Origin: Microbacterium flavum
GTDB taxonomy: Bacteria; Actinomycetota; Actinomycetes; Actinomycetales; Microbacteriaceae
Direction: 5' to 3'
NCBI RefSeq assembly: GCF_018717645.1
Contig: NZ_JAFLHG010000004.1
Location: 186,001 to 250,000 of the forward strand
DNA: 64,000 bases
In this document: positions 24,241 through 38,905 of the stretch, piece after piece
Position numbering within the stretch: position 1 is the first letter of the stretch
Layout: the number at the start of each line of letters is the position of its first letter
The notes under the pieces: generated by a model
What the model saw: only the letters and a program-made list of their open reading frames with translations
Database searches by the model: none
Told to the model about the DNA's origin: nothing
Translations under genes and position numbers: made by a program

Positions 24241-24257
24241 CATCATGGCGTGATCAC

Positions 24258-28130
<3,873 letters not shown>

Positions 28131-28169
28131 TGGTTCTCCTGTGTCTCAGAAAGTTCTTGAAATCGGTGG

Positions 28170-28207
28170 TTCGACAGGCTCAGGGGTCATTCCCTGAGCC
28201 CGTCGAA
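28170..28207 (-). repeat. hairpin repeat between rpoB and rpoC (GACAGGCTC family)
   Basis: Arms TTCGACAGGCTCAGGG (28170-28185) and CCCTGAGCCCGTCGAA (28192-28207) pair over 16 bp with one mismatch and a 6-nt loop. Same family as at 5440-5499. Confidence 0.8.
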
Positions 28208-28210
28208 GGG

Positions 28211-31705
<3,495 letters not shown>

Positions 31706-31857
31706 GGGGATGACCTCCATGAGCCCGGGCGGGGGCTGGTTTCCTTGTCGTCAGGTGGAGTGCTCCGATCCACTCCTGCGCGCAAGCCGTCTGACAACGG
31801 GGCGCAGGCACAGCCGACCACCATATGAGGGCATGGGGGATGGGAGCGCAACTACCC

Positions 31858-31886
31858 ACTATACGTGCTGCGACGCGCCATGTCCA
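31858..31886 (-). promoter_or_regulatory. rpoBC promoter
   Basis: Minus-strand -35 TGGACA (31881-31886), exactly 17 nt spacer, -10 TATAGT (31858-31863). It leaves a 5' leader of about 145 nt in which I see no further recognisable element. Confidence 0.75.
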
Positions 31887-31985
31887 GTCGAATCTTGACG
31901 AGCATCGGATGCTGCGGTATAAACGCGCTCCCGCGGTGGAGGAGAAGAACCGCAGGCGCATCCCGCCCCTCCGGTCCCCGGCCGG

Positions 31986-32573
31986 TCAGGCGGTGAACAC
32001 CCAGGACGCGAGCACCGGTCCGGTCACCGCGGCGCGCTCGTCGTCGGTGACCGTGGGGCTGAAGCTGAACGTGACGATGTAGGTCTGGGAGGCGTCGGAC
32101 ACGTAGAACTGGTCGATCACGTAGGACGCGCCGCCGCTCTCCAGCGCCGCCGTCAGGTGCGAGCTCTCGCTCCCGGCGACCGTGAGGCGGGGCTGCACCG
32201 TGACGTCCGTGGCCCCGCTCCCCTTCAACTCGGTCACACCCTGCGACTCGACCTGGTCGGGGGTGATCTTCCCCGCGGGCGAGAGGATGACGTTGACGTT
32301 GTCGGAGAAGCCGTCGGCGTCGGAGCCGTCCACCGCGAGGCTGTCGGGGTCGAAGCCCTCGATGGGGCCGGGGTCGCCCCAGCCCTCGGGGACGGAGAAG
32401 CGATAGCCCGTTCCCGTGATGACGGTGCCGGCCGCGGGCGTCGCGCTCGGAGCGGCGGGGCTGGAGGCCGTGGATTCCGCGGGCGCCGAGGCGGAGCATC
32501 CCGCCGCCCCGAGGGACAGCCCGAGGGAGAGCGTGGCGGCGAGAGCGAGGGTGGCGATCCGTGCGCGGGTCAT
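31986..32573 (-). CDS. lipoprotein with LpqN/PsbP-like domain
   Basis: 195 aa. Signal peptide MTRARIATLALAATLSLG with lipobox LGAAGC (Cys at about residue 26), an Ala/Ser/Pro linker, then a domain starting GYRFSVPEGWGDPG. This opening and the late strands (YIVTFSFSPTVTDDER, VLASWVFTA) are typical of LpqN/PsbP-like lipoproteins. The start is set by a leaderless box TACAGT at 6 nt. It lies upstream of rpoB in the same orientation, but rpoB has its own promoter. Probably on the outer membrane face; no specific role can be given. Confidence 0.72.
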   Translation of the reverse strand: MTRARIATLALAATLSLGLSLGAAGCSASAPAESTASSPAAPSATPAAGTVITGTGYRFSVPEGWGDPGPIEGFDPDSLAVDGSDADGFSDNVNVILSPAGKITPDQVESQGVTELKGSGATDVTVQPRLTVAGSESSHLTAALESGGASYVIDQFYVSDASQTYIVTFSFSPTVTDDERAAVTGPVLASWVFTA

Positions 32574-32579
32574 ACCGTC

Positions 32580-32585
32580 ACTGTA
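32580..32585 (-). promoter_or_regulatory. leaderless -10 box for the 32573 lipoprotein
   Basis: Minus-strand TACAGT exactly 6 nt before the ATG. Confidence 0.55.
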
Positions 32586-32610
32586 GGAGACGGCGGCGAC
32601 ACGCGGGAGG

Positions 32611-32670
32611 CATCCCGGGGCATCCCGGGGCATCCCCGGGCATCAGCGCGCATCAGCGCGCATCAGCACG
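32611..32670. repeat. six 10-bp tandem units beginning CATC
   Basis: Three units of the type CATCCCGGGG (32611-32640) followed by three of the type CATCAGCGCG (32641-32670), just past the stop of pxpBC. A seventh, decayed unit may follow inside the gene's last codons. Confidence 0.75.
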
Positions 32671-32674
32671 GAGG

Positions 32675-34321
32675 TCAGCGCGCATGACGGAAGCGCACCC
32701 GCGTGCCGGGTCGCGCCTGGGCCAGGGCGTCGCGCGTGGCATCGGTCACCACGGCGACGACGGGGTAGCCGCCGGTCACCGGTCCGTCGGGCCCGAGGAT
32801 CACGGGGCATCCGTCCGGCGGCACCTGGACGGCGCCGGGCAGCATCCCCTCGCTCGCGAGCTCGCCCTGGCGCGCACGTCCGTCCGTGCGCGCCAGCGGC
32901 GGCCCGTCGAGGCGGACCCCGACCCGGTCCGCGCGCGCCGAGACCGTCCACACACCCTCGAAGAGGAGCTCCGGCTGCGCGAACCAGTCGGCGCGCGGAC
33001 CAGGGGCGACCTCGAGGTCGATCGCCGACGCGGGCGGCGGACCCCACGGGTGCAGGTCGGTGGCGGGGATGGGGGCCGCCGGATGCCGGTCGATGAGGTC
33101 GACGGCGTCGCCGGGGCGGAGGGCGGCAGGACCGAGGCCGGAGAGCGTGTCCGTGGCGCGCGATCCGACCGCGACGGAGGCCGCGACACCGCCGCGCACG
33201 GCGACCACGGCGCGCACTCCGTGGGTGAACGCGTCGAGGGCGAGCTCCGCCCCCCGCGGCCAGGCGTGAGCGGTGGACGGATCCACGTCCCGACCGTCGA
33301 GACGGACGCCACCCCACGCGCCCGTGACGGCGAACCAGAGGTCCTCCTCCGCGACGGCGCGGAAGCCGCCGAGCGCGACCTCCAGCGCGGCGGCGCCCTC
33401 CGGGTTGCCCACGAGGCGGTTGGCGCGGCGGAGTGCCGCCCGGTCGGCGGCGCCCGAGACCGCGATCCCCTCCGCGGCGTGACCCGGGCGTCCGAGGTCC
33501 TGCACGGTGGTCAGGGCGCCGGGATGGAGGACCCGGAACGCCGCGGTGGGGGCCCGCCGGGGGTCGCGCTCCCCGCCTGCGGCGTGGGGTTCGGCCGGAA
33601 CAGGCGGCGCGGTGTCCGACGCGGCGGCCCCCGGTGCGGCCTCCGGAGCGGCCTCCGGAGCGAACCTGACCCGGGTTCCGGGGGCGAGGAGGGCGGGCGG
33701 CGCGGCATCCGCGTCGAACAGCGGCGCCGTCGTGGTGCCGATCAGCTGCCATCCACCGGGGGTCTCGCGCGGGTAGGCCCCCGTGAAGCCGGCGGCGAGT
33801 CCGACGGCGCCCGCCGGGACGCGGGTGCGCGGCGAGTCGAGGCGCGGGATGTCGTACGTCCAGTCCTCGCTCACGAGGTACCCGAACCCGGGGGCGAAGC
33901 CGGTGAAGGCGACGGTCCACTCGCACGCGGCGTGCCGGCCGGCCAGCTCCGCCGGCGTGAGCCCCAGGGTTTCGGCGAGAGCCGCGAGGTCCGGCCCGTC
34001 GTAGACGATCGGCAGGCGCACGGCGTCGCCGGCCTCGCGGGTGGGCGCGGGGCCCACGGCGGTGCGCTCGATCCAGGAGCGGACGGCTGCCAGCGGGAGC
34101 CGCCGCGGGTCCACGTGCACGAGGACGGTGCGCGCGGCGGGCACGAGGTCGATGACGCCGTCCGGGCAGGCCCGGGCGAGGCGCGCACGGATGGCGAGCG
34201 CCTGATCGAGACCGGCGCATTCGACGAGGACACCCCGGTCGCCGAAGGGCAGCACGCGCGCCGCCGCGGCGGGCGCCGCCGCGGCCGGCGACGGCGCGGC
34301 GGGCGACGATGGCCTCACCAC
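32675..34321 (-). CDS. fused 5-oxoprolinase subunits PxpB and PxpC
   Basis: 548 aa combining two subunits of the ATP-dependent 5-oxoprolinase that opens pyroglutamate to glutamate. Residues about 20-215 are PxpB/KipI-like (LPFGDRGVLVEC, FTGFAPGFGYLV, PRTRVPAGAVGLA). An Ala/Pro/Glu linker of about 50 residues follows. Residues about 270-548 are PxpC/KipA-like (VLHPGALTTVQDLGRPG, GSRATDTLSGLG, GYPVVAVVT). Such fusions are known in actinobacteria. The GTG at 34321 lies 15 nt behind the pxpA stop in the same reading frame, within three 11-bp direct repeats; a second GTG follows at once. No dedicated transporter lies next to it. Confidence 0.88.
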   Translation of the reverse strand: MVRPSSPAAPSPAAAAPAAAARVLPFGDRGVLVECAGLDQALAIRARLARACPDGVIDLVPAARTVLVHVDPRRLPLAAVRSWIERTAVGPAPTREAGDAVRLPIVYDGPDLAALAETLGLTPAELAGRHAACEWTVAFTGFAPGFGYLVSEDWTYDIPRLDSPRTRVPAGAVGLAAGFTGAYPRETPGGWQLIGTTTAPLFDADAAPPALLAPGTRVRFAPEAAPEAAPGAAASDTAPPVPAEPHAAGGERDPRRAPTAAFRVLHPGALTTVQDLGRPGHAAEGIAVSGAADRAALRRANRLVGNPEGAAALEVALGGFRAVAEEDLWFAVTGAWGGVRLDGRDVDPSTAHAWPRGAELALDAFTHGVRAVVAVRGGVAASVAVGSRATDTLSGLGPAALRPGDAVDLIDRHPAAPIPATDLHPWGPPPASAIDLEVAPGPRADWFAQPELLFEGVWTVSARADRVGVRLDGPPLARTDGRARQGELASEGMLPGAVQVPPDGCPVILGPDGPVTGGYPVVAVVTDATRDALAQARPGTRVRFRHAR

Positions 34322-34343
34322 GGCCTCACCACGGCCTCACCAC
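34311..34343. repeat. three perfect 11-bp direct repeats at the pxpA-pxpBC junction
   Basis: GGCCTCACCAC occurs three times without gap (34311, 34322, 34333). The array includes the pxpA stop and the pxpBC start. Confidence 0.85.
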
Positions 34344-35092
34344 GGTGCCGCCACCGCGACACCCGCCTCATCAAGTGCGGCCCGCACCGCGTGCGCCATC
34401 GCCACGGAGCCCGGGGAGTCCCCGTGCAGGCACAGCGAGACGGCGCCGGTCGTGACGACGGCGCCGTCCACGGCCTCGACCTCGCCCGTGAGGGCCAGTC
34501 GCACGGCCCGCGCGGCGACGACGACGGGATCATCCAGCAGGGCATCGCGGTCGCCGCGGGGGACGAGGGCGCCCGAGGCGAGGTAGCCCCGGTCGAGGAA
34601 GGCCTCCCGACGGAACGGGAGCCCGGCCGATGCGGCGGCGCGCGAGATGGCGCCGTCGAGGCCGAGGATCGGCACGGCGCGGCCCACCCGCTCCGACAGC
34701 GCGGCGACGGCGGCGACCACCGCGGCGGCCTGCGCCGTGTCGTCCCGCACCGCGTGGTACAGAGCGCCGTGCGGCTTGACGTATCGGACATCCGCGCCCG
34801 CGGCGACGAGCGCGTGCAGCTGCGCGGCGACGCTCTCCCGCAGGTCGCCTGCGCCGAGCGCCGGCCGGACGCGACCGAATCCGGCACGGTCGGGGTACGA
34901 CGGATGCGCCCCCACCGCGACCCCGTGCGCGGCCGCGCGGGCCACGGCATCCCGCATCGACGCGGCATCGCCCGCATGTCCGCCGCACGCGATCGAGGCA
35001 CTGGAGATGACCGCGAACATCGCGGCGTCATCGGCGGTCGGCGCCCCGTCGACCGTCTCGCCCAGGTCGGCGTTCAGGTCGATCGCGCTCAT
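34337..35092 (-). CDS. pxpA: 5-oxoprolinase subunit A (LamB/YcsF family)
   Basis: 251 aa, the normal length. It opens with the family signature DLNADLGE, followed by SSASIACGGHAGD, VGAHPSYPDR and VKPHGALYH, and ends with CLHGDSPGSVAMA. Together with the fused PxpBC it should form a complete ATP-dependent 5-oxoprolinase in the cytoplasm. The start is set by a leaderless box (TAGCGT at 6 nt). Two inverted 18-bp boxes lie upstream and may bind a repressor. Confidence 0.93.
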   Translation of the reverse strand: MSAIDLNADLGETVDGAPTADDAAMFAVISSASIACGGHAGDAASMRDAVARAAAHGVAVGAHPSYPDRAGFGRVRPALGAGDLRESVAAQLHALVAAGADVRYVKPHGALYHAVRDDTAQAAAVVAAVAALSERVGRAVPILGLDGAISRAAASAGLPFRREAFLDRGYLASGALVPRGDRDALLDDPVVVAARAVRLALTGEVEAVDGAVVTTGAVSLCLHGDSPGSVAMAHAVRAALDEAGVAVAAPW

Positions 35093-35098
35093 GCCGCC

Positions 35099-35104
35099 AC
35101 GCTA
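35099..35104 (-). promoter_or_regulatory. leaderless -10 box for pxpA
   Basis: Minus-strand TAGCGT exactly 6 nt before the pxpA ATG. Confidence 0.55.
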
Positions 35105-35117
35105 CCGGCCGCGCCGC

Positions 35118-35215
35118 GTACCGTATGCAGGATCGACCGCCGCCGGCAGGAGCGTGAGGCGCGGCATCGCGGGCCTCGCGCTCCGGCGCAGCCGCGGCGA
35201 TCCTGCAATCGGTAC
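35118..35215. promoter_or_regulatory. pair of inverted operator-like boxes, pxpA promoter region
   Basis: GTACCGTATGCAGGATCG (35118-35135) and, on the other strand, GTACCGATTGCAGGATCG (35198-35215) match at 16 of 18 positions and face each other across 62 nt. Spacing and symmetry suggest a regulator that could bridge both boxes and act on pxpA and the divergent gene at 35256. The core TGCAGGATC looks like GntR-type sites, but no regulator gene is adjacent. Confidence 0.5.
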
Positions 35216-35242
35216 GCATCGGCCGGGGCACCGCGGCCTGTG

Positions 35243-35248
35243 TACCGT
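35243..35248 (+). promoter_or_regulatory. possible leaderless -10 box for the 35256 gene
   Basis: TACCGT followed by 7 nt and the ATG at 35256, one base longer than in the other cases. Confidence 0.45.
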
Positions 35249-35255
35249 GGGCACC

Positions 35256-36116
35256 ATGGCCCGCGCACACGTCGAAGAGCCGGAGCAGGTCCGTCTCTCC
35301 GACGGCTCCCTCGCACGTGTGGTGCCCAGCAGGTTCGCGGGCGGCTTCGAGCTCGACGTCGATGGGACGCCGCAGTCGCACGTCGACCTCGACGATCCGA
35401 CCCACCTGCACTTCGAGTACGTCGCCCGCATGGGCGCCGTGATCGATCTGCTCCGGATGCCGGGACAGCCGCTGACCGCGGTCCATCTGGGCGGCGGCGC
35501 GCTGACCCTCCCCCGCTACGTCGCGCACACCCGACCGGGATCGCGCCAGCAGGTGATCGAACTCGAGCAGCCGCTCATCGACCTCGTGCGCACGCACCTC
35601 CCGCTCCCCCGCACCGCGCAGGTGCGCGTGCGGATCGGCGACGCGCGCGCTGTCGCCGCGAAGCTTCCGCCCGGCCTGCAGGGCACGGCCGACCTCGTCG
35701 TCTCGGACGTCTTCGCCGGCGCGCAGACCCCCGCTCACCTCACGACGGCCGAGTACTACGGCATCCTCGCCGGCCTCCTGACACCGGACGGCGTGCTCCT
35801 GGTCAACGTCGCCGACGGCTCCGGCCTCGCCTTCGCGCGCCGGCAGGTCGCGACCATCCGCGCCGTCCTGCCGGAAGTGATCGTGCTCGCCGAGGTGCAG
35901 ACCCTCAAGGGCCGCCGGTTCGGCAACCTCGTGGTCGCGGCATCCGCCGCACCCCTGCCGACGCAGTGGCTGCCGCGCCTCATGGCCGCCGGTCCCCACC
36001 CCGCGAAGGTCGCGCAGGGGCGCGAGATCGATGACTTCGTGCGGAGCGCGACCGTCGTGACCGACGCCGACGCGACGTCCTCACCGAAGCCGTCGTCGGC
36101 GCTGTTCGAGCGCTGA
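35256..36116 (+). CDS. spermidine synthase-like methyltransferase-fold protein
   Basis: 286 aa. The Rossmann nucleotide-binding signature is present (VHLGGGALTLPRY, then VIELEQPLID and RIGDARAVA), with VSDVFAG at the place of the acidic catalytic segment in polyamine synthases. The N-terminal beta domain is short (SDGSLARVVPSRFAGGFEL). Many actinobacterial proteins of this class are called spermidine synthase without proof of activity; a SAM-binding enzyme is safe, the product is not. The ATG has no ribosome binding site and likely starts a leaderless mRNA. Divergent from pxpA. Confidence 0.75.
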   Translation: MARAHVEEPEQVRLSDGSLARVVPSRFAGGFELDVDGTPQSHVDLDDPTHLHFEYVARMGAVIDLLRMPGQPLTAVHLGGGALTLPRYVAHTRPGSRQQVIELEQPLIDLVRTHLPLPRTAQVRVRIGDARAVAAKLPPGLQGTADLVVSDVFAGAQTPAHLTTAEYYGILAGLLTPDGVLLVNVADGSGLAFARRQVATIRAVLPEVIVLAEVQTLKGRRFGNLVVAASAAPLPTQWLPRLMAAGPHPAKVAQGREIDDFVRSATVVTDADATSSPKPSSALFER

Positions 36117-36225
36117 GCAGAGCCGTCGGAGACGGGTCGGGCGGCACGCCGGGCGAGGTCGGCGCGAGCCCGCGCGATCGGGAGACACTGGTCACCGCAC
36201 CGTCCGCGCACGAAGGGGGATGCCG

Positions 36226-36753
36226 GTGAGCTACATCCAGGGATACGATCCGCAGACCCTGCGGGAGATCGTGGACGAGGCCCAGTGCCGCGACCGGCTC
36301 GACGAGCTCGGCGACCAGCGGTCGCTGGCCGCCCTCCTCGAACGCGTGTGGCTGCTGAAGGTCACGGGAGACCTCGACGAGGCGCTCGTCGTCTCCGAGC
36401 AGTCGGTGCGCGTCGCCCGGATGGGCGGACCCCGGAAGGACCTGCTGCGCTCCCGCGTGCTGCACGCGACCGTCCTTCAGGCGCGCGCCGCGTACGCCGC
36501 GGCGATCCAGGAGCTCACGACGTGCGGCGAGGAGGCCGAAGGCCAGGGCTGGTCGGCGCTCGCTGCGTTCGCCTACCAGCACCGCGGCAAGGTGTTCTAC
36601 GACATGAACGACTTCGTGAATGCACGCGCCGACTTCAAGCGCGCCCTGTTCCTCCGCCAGGAGGCTGGCGCGCCCGAGGAGCAGCTCGAATCGACCCTCA
36701 CGGCGATCGACGCCGCCGAGAGGCGCCGCTCGGGCTCGCAGGTCGCCAGCTGA
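36226..36753 (+). CDS. TPR-like helical protein
   Basis: 175 aa, all-helical with tetratricopeptide-like repeats: LLERVWLLKVTGDLDEALVV, LHATVLQARAAYAAAIQEL, and AYQHRGKVFYDMNDFVNARA. TPRs make protein-protein contacts; the partner is unknown. I place the start at the GTG at 36226 (MSYIQGYD) because AGGGGG lies 6 nt upstream; the ATG at 36220 abuts that sequence and is less likely. No membrane segment. The next gene starts 58 nt further on with its own -10 box. Confidence 0.75.
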   Translation: MSYIQGYDPQTLREIVDEAQCRDRLDELGDQRSLAALLERVWLLKVTGDLDEALVVSEQSVRVARMGGPRKDLLRSRVLHATVLQARAAYAAAIQELTTCGEEAEGQGWSALAAFAYQHRGKVFYDMNDFVNARADFKRALFLRQEAGAPEEQLESTLTAIDAAERRRSGSQVAS

Positions 36754-36799
36754 CGCAGCCGCCCGCGCGTCCGATCGATCCCGTGTCGTACATCCGTTC

Positions 36800-36805
36800 T
36801 ATACT
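36800..36805 (+). promoter_or_regulatory. leaderless -10 box for the SprT-like gene
   Basis: TATACT exactly 6 nt before the ATG at 36812. Confidence 0.65.
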
Positions 36806-36811
36806 TCCCGC

Positions 36812-37339
36812 ATGTCCGATCTGATCGAGGTGCGGCGCATGGCTGAAGCGCTGCTGCACACGCACCTCGACGCGTCGTGGACGTTCGCCTTCGACAACGC
36901 GAAGCGGCGCGCCGGCGCGTGCGACTACACCCGGGGACGCATCACCGTGTCGCGCTACCTCGCTGCCCGCTACGACGACGAGACCAACCGTCAGACGCTC
37001 CTGCACGAGGTCGCGCACGCCCTCGCGGGGGCGCGCGCGGGGCACGGACCCGTGTGGAAGCGCACGGCGCGCGGCCTCGGCTACACCGGCGGCACGACCC
37101 ACTACGGCGAGACGGCGACCGAGCTCGCACCGTGGGTGGGGGTGTGCCCGGTGGGCCACGTCGCCTACCGCCACCGCCGGGCGACGCGGGCGACCTCGTG
37201 CGCCGTCTGCTCTCCGACCTTCGACGCCCGCTTCCTCTTCACCTGGACCCGCCGCGAGATCACGCCCGCCACCCGGCTCGCAGCGATGACGCCGCGCGAT
37301 CAGTCGACGGTGGAGCGAAGGACCGATCAGTCCGCGTAG
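36812..37339 (+). CDS. SprT-like zinc metalloprotein
   Basis: 175 aa. The zinc-protease motif HEVAH (65-69) with a third ligand candidate His78 (RAGHGPVWKR) marks a SprT/Spartan-like domain. A C-terminal zinc ribbon follows: CPVGH and then CAVC about 25 residues later. In eukaryotes Spartan cleaves DNA-protein crosslinks; bacterial SprT-like proteins are less well understood, so the substrate is open. The stop overlaps the convergent ComB-like gene by 13 nt. Confidence 0.85.
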   Translation: MSDLIEVRRMAEALLHTHLDASWTFAFDNAKRRAGACDYTRGRITVSRYLAARYDDETNRQTLLHEVAHALAGARAGHGPVWKRTARGLGYTGGTTHYGETATELAPWVGVCPVGHVAYRHRRATRATSCAVCSPTFDARFLFTWTRREITPATRLAAMTPRDQSTVERRTDQSA

Positions 37340-37977
37340 GGGCGGAAGACGTCGCCGCGCAGGACGGGCACGGATGCCGAGGCATCCACTTCTGCGGCGG
37401 CGAGCACCTCATCCCGCCCGCCGCGCTCGACGAGCTCCTGCCCGGAGCCGCTCGCGGTGAGGAGATGCCGCGTCGCGCCCCGCAGACCGCGGAACGCCTC
37501 GGCGGCGGCGGCCGCGTCGGGAGCGGTGTGATCGATCCCGAGCGCGCCGAGAGCGTCGACGACGGCGCCCGCTCCGAGGAGATCCTCCACGGCGAAGCGC
37601 AGGGGTGCGCCCGGCCGGCGCCCGGCGAGCTCTCCCGCGGGGATGACGGCGATGCTCGTCCGCGCCCCCCGGCGGGTCTGCTCCGCCAGGGCGGCGCGCG
37701 CCGCGGCGCTCGCGTTGCGGAGGCCGCCGAGCAGGACGACGGGCCGATGCGCGAGCTGCGCGGCATGGGCTGCGACGGCCGCCCCGTTGAGCGACGCGGC
37801 GTGCGCCGCGGCATCCAGCGGCACGTCCTCCCCCGCGTCCAGGCGCGCCGCGACCGTGGTGCTGAACCGGAGGACGTCGACGACGATCACGACATCGGCG
37901 GGCGCGAGCATGTCGAGGCCCGACGCCCCCCATGCGAGGCGCACCTGGTAGCGGGACTGGTCGAACGGTGAGCTCAT
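37327..37977 (-). CDS. ComB-like 2-phosphosulfolactate phosphatase family protein
   Basis: 216 aa. The family opening is clear: an Asp-rich strand VVIVVDVLRFSTTVA, then an Asn/Gly-rich segment AASLNGAAVAAHAAQL, and VLLGGLRNASAAA. ComB removes phosphate from phosphosulfolactate in coenzyme M synthesis; most actinobacteria lack the rest of that pathway, so a different phosphatase substrate is likely (inference). The start follows a leaderless box (TAGCCT at 6 nt), although GGAGGG directly before the ATG could also look like a ribosome binding site. The 3' ends of this gene and the SprT-like gene overlap. Confidence 0.75.
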   Translation of the reverse strand: MSSPFDQSRYQVRLAWGASGLDMLAPADVVIVVDVLRFSTTVAARLDAGEDVPLDAAAHAASLNGAAVAAHAAQLAHRPVVLLGGLRNASAAARAALAEQTRRGARTSIAVIPAGELAGRRPGAPLRFAVEDLLGAGAVVDALGALGIDHTAPDAAAAAEAFRGLRGATRHLLTASGSGQELVERGGRDEVLAAAEVDASASVPVLRGDVFRPYAD

Positions 37978-37983
37978 CCCTCC

Positions 37984-37989
37984 AGGCTA
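37984..37989 (-). promoter_or_regulatory. leaderless -10 box for the ComB-like gene
   Basis: Minus-strand TAGCCT exactly 6 nt before the ATG. Confidence 0.55.
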
Positions 37990-38029
37990 CGGGCGGGATG
38001 CAGGCGCGCCCGCGCCCGCATGCCCCATC

Positions 38030-38093
38030 GCGCCGTCGCCGCGTCGCGCCGTCGCCGCGTTGCGCCGTCGCCCCGTTGCGACGTCGCCCCGTT
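38030..38093. repeat. four 16-bp tandem units
   Basis: GCGCCGTCGCCGCGTC and three variants of it, without gaps, ending exactly where the 70-bp palindromic element begins. Confidence 0.8.
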
Positions 38094-38163
38094 CCGAAAG
38101 CAGGCTGGACCGTACCTTTCGTCGCCGACACGGCGTGCGCCCGCCGGTGCGCCCTGCTTTCGG
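38094..38163. repeat. palindromic element, copy 1 (CCGAAAGCAGG ends)
   Basis: Ends CCGAAAGCAGG (38094-38104) and CCTGCTTTCGG (38153-38163) are perfect complements. A second copy with the same ends and nearly the same length lies at 41309-41377. Confidence 0.75.
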
Positions 38164-38238
38164 GACGCGGGACGCGGGATTCGGGACGCGGAACGCGGAA
38201 CGCGGGATTCGGGACGCGGGATTCGGGGCGCGGGACGC
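38162..38238. repeat. eleven heptanucleotide repeats
   Basis: Units GGGACGC, GGGATTC, GGAACGC and GGGGCGC alternate eleven times in strict 7-nt phase, beginning in the last bases of the palindromic element. Confidence 0.85.
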
Positions 38239-38317
38239 GGGCGGCCGGAACCTGCTCAGGCGCGGCGGGCCCGGGCGTGCGCCGACGCGGTCGCACCCGC
38301 AGTGCGAGACTGGGCGC

Positions 38318-38893
38318 ATGCGGATCCTCGTGAAGATCGTGCTCGACTGCGACGCGGATGCCGCGTGGCGCGCCCTCCACTCCCCGCGGGTGATCGCCGA
38401 TCTCTACGGGCCGCTGGTGGACCTCGAGCCGATGGGAGCGGGCGGCATGCCGATCCGACTCGCGCCGGGCGACGACGTCCCGGTGCGGATGCGGGTGGGG
38501 GGAGCCGCGCTCGGCGATCAGCTGATCCACGTGAGCGAGCGGGTCATCCCCGAGGCACGGGGCGATGTGCGGATCCTCCGCGACAGCGGCATCCCGCTCA
38601 CCGGCCCCCTCGCGAGCCTCGACGTGTGGGACCACCAGATGGCCGTCTCGCCCGCGCCGGGCGACCCCGGCCGCACGCTCTGGCGCGAGCGCCTGGTCAT
38701 CGGGGGTGCCGCGGCACCCGTGCTCTGGCCCGTGCTGTGGACGATCTGGCAGTGGCGCGCGGCGCGCCTGCGGACCCTGGCACCGACCTGGGCCCACGAC
38801 CCGGAGACCACGCCCGCCTCCGACCCCGGACTCGCGTCAGGGTTGGAGCCGGGATCGGAGGCTGTGGCCGAGGCGGGACCCGCGGCATCCTGA
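38318..38893 (+). CDS. conserved protein, possibly SRPBCC fold
   Basis: 191 aa. The opening MRILVKIVLDCDADAAWRAL and the strand-rich middle (RDSGIPLTGPLASLDVWDHQ, LWRERLVIGGAA) recall small ligand-binding START/SRPBCC-like proteins, but the match is from general pattern only. A hydrophobic segment near residues 128-142 (APVLWPVLWTIWQW) could be a membrane contact. The C-terminus is an acidic Pro/Gly-rich tail. GAGACT lies 6 nt before the ATG, so a leaderless start is possible. Function unknown. Confidence 0.6.
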   Translation: MRILVKIVLDCDADAAWRALHSPRVIADLYGPLVDLEPMGAGGMPIRLAPGDDVPVRMRVGGAALGDQLIHVSERVIPEARGDVRILRDSGIPLTGPLASLDVWDHQMAVSPAPGDPGRTLWRERLVIGGAAAPVLWPVLWTIWQWRAARLRTLAPTWAHDPETTPASDPGLASGLEPGSEAVAEAGPAAS

Positions 38894-38905
38894 GCGCTCC
38901 GCGCG

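Larger units (their letters stand above)
37978..38317. other. 340-nt repeat-rich divergent spacer
   Basis: Between two divergent genes. It contains a leaderless promoter, four 16-bp tandem units, a 70-bp palindromic element and eleven heptads (each listed separately), then a G/C-rich run up to the gene at 38318. No gene is supported here. Confidence 0.7.

Noticed and set aside
34321-34337. Read-through fusion of PxpA with PxpBC
   Set aside because: They are in the same frame, but a clear TGA separates them and GTG starts follow; separate proteins are the normal case.
32561-36034. Plus-strand open frame of 1157 codons over the pxp genes
   Set aside because: Antisense shadow; the minus strand codes for unmistakable PxpA and PxpBC.
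38030-38238. CRISPR-like array
   Set aside because: The units are gapless tandem repeats of 16 and 7 bp without spacers, and no cas genes are present.
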